41,719 nt of DNA from Candidatus Schekmanbacteria bacterium (GTDB lineage: Bacteria > CSSED10-310 > JACPHN01): NCBI GenBank assembly GCA_016188575.1, contig JACPHN010000194.1, positions 1-41,719 on the forward strand, in the 5' to 3' direction. The notes under the pieces were generated by a model. That model was not told where the DNA came from. It made no database searches and saw only the letters and a program-made list of their open reading frames with translations. Below, piece by piece: positions 40,948 through 41,719 of this stretch (positions within the stretch are counted from its first letter, which is position 1; each line of letters opens with the position of its first letter). Made by a program: the position numbers and the translations under genes.

Positions 40948-41550
40948 CTAGGCGAGTAGCGCGAGCTCGGCCACGCGCGCCGCGAGCGCCGGGAATCCCA
41001 TGACATGGTGTGCCTGTAATCCCACGCGACTGGCGGATTCAACGTTTGGTGGCGCATCGTCGAAGAACACAATGGCCTCGGCCGGGACGCCGAGGAGCTC
41101 CACCACGCGGTGGAAGATCGCCGGGTCCGGCTTGACCAGACCGAGGCGGTGCGACGAAAAAAGGTCATCGAAAAGCGTTCCGAGCTCCGGCCGGGCGGCG
41201 AGATGCAGCTCGTTCGAGTTCGTCAGGCAGCACACGCGATAGCGCGCGCGCAGCGCCAGTAGCAGCGTCTCGGCACCTGGATAGAGCGCCCTGGGCCAGT
41301 GCTCGAACTCGCGAAGAAAGCGTTCCGGAGACCACGGCAGCCGCCATTCGCACACGAACTGCCGGGCGAATTCGTCGGCGCCGATGCGTCCGAGCTCAAA
41401 CGCGCGGAGGGCCGGAGAAGCGAGCCAGCGAATGCGAATGCAGTCCTCACCCGGGGAGTCGGGGCAGATGGCCTGCAGGCGCGCGAAGGCGTCGAGCTCG
41501 ATGAGGACGCCGCCAAGGTCGAACAGAAGCACCCTCGGGGCGGTGGGCAT
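40948..41550 (-). CDS. HAD-superfamily hydrolase (subfamily IA, YihX-like)
   Basis: 200 residues from ATG 41550 with GGAGA eight bases upstream. Motif I is LLFDLGGVL (nucleophile D11; the usual second Asp is Gly, as in YihX and epoxide-hydrolase N-domain relatives). Motif II is CLTNSNE (T110, N111), motif III is K140 in LVKPDPAIF, and motif IV is VFFDDAPPNV (D164, D165). A small helical cap lies between motifs I and II. YihX-like members are sugar-phosphate phosphatases, but the Gly at the general acid position makes the activity uncertain. It is convergent with the monooxygenase, with a 31-bp gap and no clear terminator. Confidence 0.92.
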   Translation of the reverse strand: MPTAPRVLLFDLGGVLIELDAFARLQAICPDSPGEDCIRIRWLASPALRAFELGRIGADEFARQFVCEWRLPWSPERFLREFEHWPRALYPGAETLLLALRARYRVCCLTNSNELHLAARPELGTLFDDLFSSHRLGLVKPDPAIFHRVVELLGVPAEAIVFFDDAPPNVESASRVGLQAHHVMGFPALAARVAELALLA

Positions 41551-41719
41551 GAGCGGTCTCCGGAAAGAGAGTGGTGCTGCGAGCAGAGTTGCGCGTCGGC
41601 CGCGCCTTATCGGTGACGGGATGAACACCGCTCCGGTGCCGCTGCAGAGTATCGTCAGGAGCCCGCCGCCCGCAAGGCGGCCTCCCGCCCAAGAATCCAC
41701 CGCCGCTTCGACGTCGCCG

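Overview
This window is GC-rich bacterial DNA with tightly packed genes and almost no confident mobile DNA. The marker set is rpmH-rnpA-yidD-yidC-jag-mnmE-mnmG, SelB, a cyclic-nucleotide-binding Ser/Thr kinase, a zinc-ribbon/TPR membrane protein, a phasin and a Baeyer-Villiger-type monooxygenase. I infer a delta-proteobacteria-like lineage (Myxococcota, Desulfobacterota or Binatota type). The sequence alone does not fix the taxon. I saw no rRNA, tRNA or CRISPR array.

Layout. 1-1810: the N-terminal part of an RHS-type secreted protein cut off by a stop codon, then a gene-poor stretch with hairpin repeats and a 148-bp element bounded by perfect 13-bp inverted repeats. 1811-6648 (+): a four-gene operon encoding a diguanylate cyclase response regulator, a FolE-type GTP cyclohydrolase, a HAD phosphatase fused in frame to an ArsA/Get3-type ATPase, and a second ArsA-type ATPase. 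6723-10345 (-): an AprBA-like ferredoxin/flavoprotein pair and a kinase with a cyclic-nucleotide-binding domain. 10494-14406 (+): an unknown protein and a secreted phospholipase C/P1-nuclease-like protein. 14490-21355 (+): the rpmH-to-mnmG housekeeping cluster behind a strong sigma70-like promoter. The Jag protein here lacks its R3H domain. 21288-23288 (-): selB, overlapping mnmG tail to tail.

23483-36297 (+) is the most interesting block: nine same-strand genes with gaps of 54 bp or less or with overlaps. It encodes a lipoprotein, a 1099-residue zinc-ribbon/TPR membrane protein, a TolB-like propeller, a TPR protein, and a complete OppABCDF-type peptide importer whose binding protein carries an SH3-like insertion. 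I infer an envelope or peptide-uptake assembly in which the importer works with partner proteins of unknown function.

36224-41719: an argininosuccinate-synthase-like protein with a degenerate ATP-binding PP-loop (antisense overlap with the importer's last gene), a phasin followed by a terminator-like hairpin, a GntR regulator, a divergent Baeyer-Villiger-type flavin monooxygenase, and a HAD hydrolase.

A recurring oddity is that short low-GC islands lie inside otherwise GC-rich reading frames (yidC, the zinc-ribbon gene and the peptide-binding protein).
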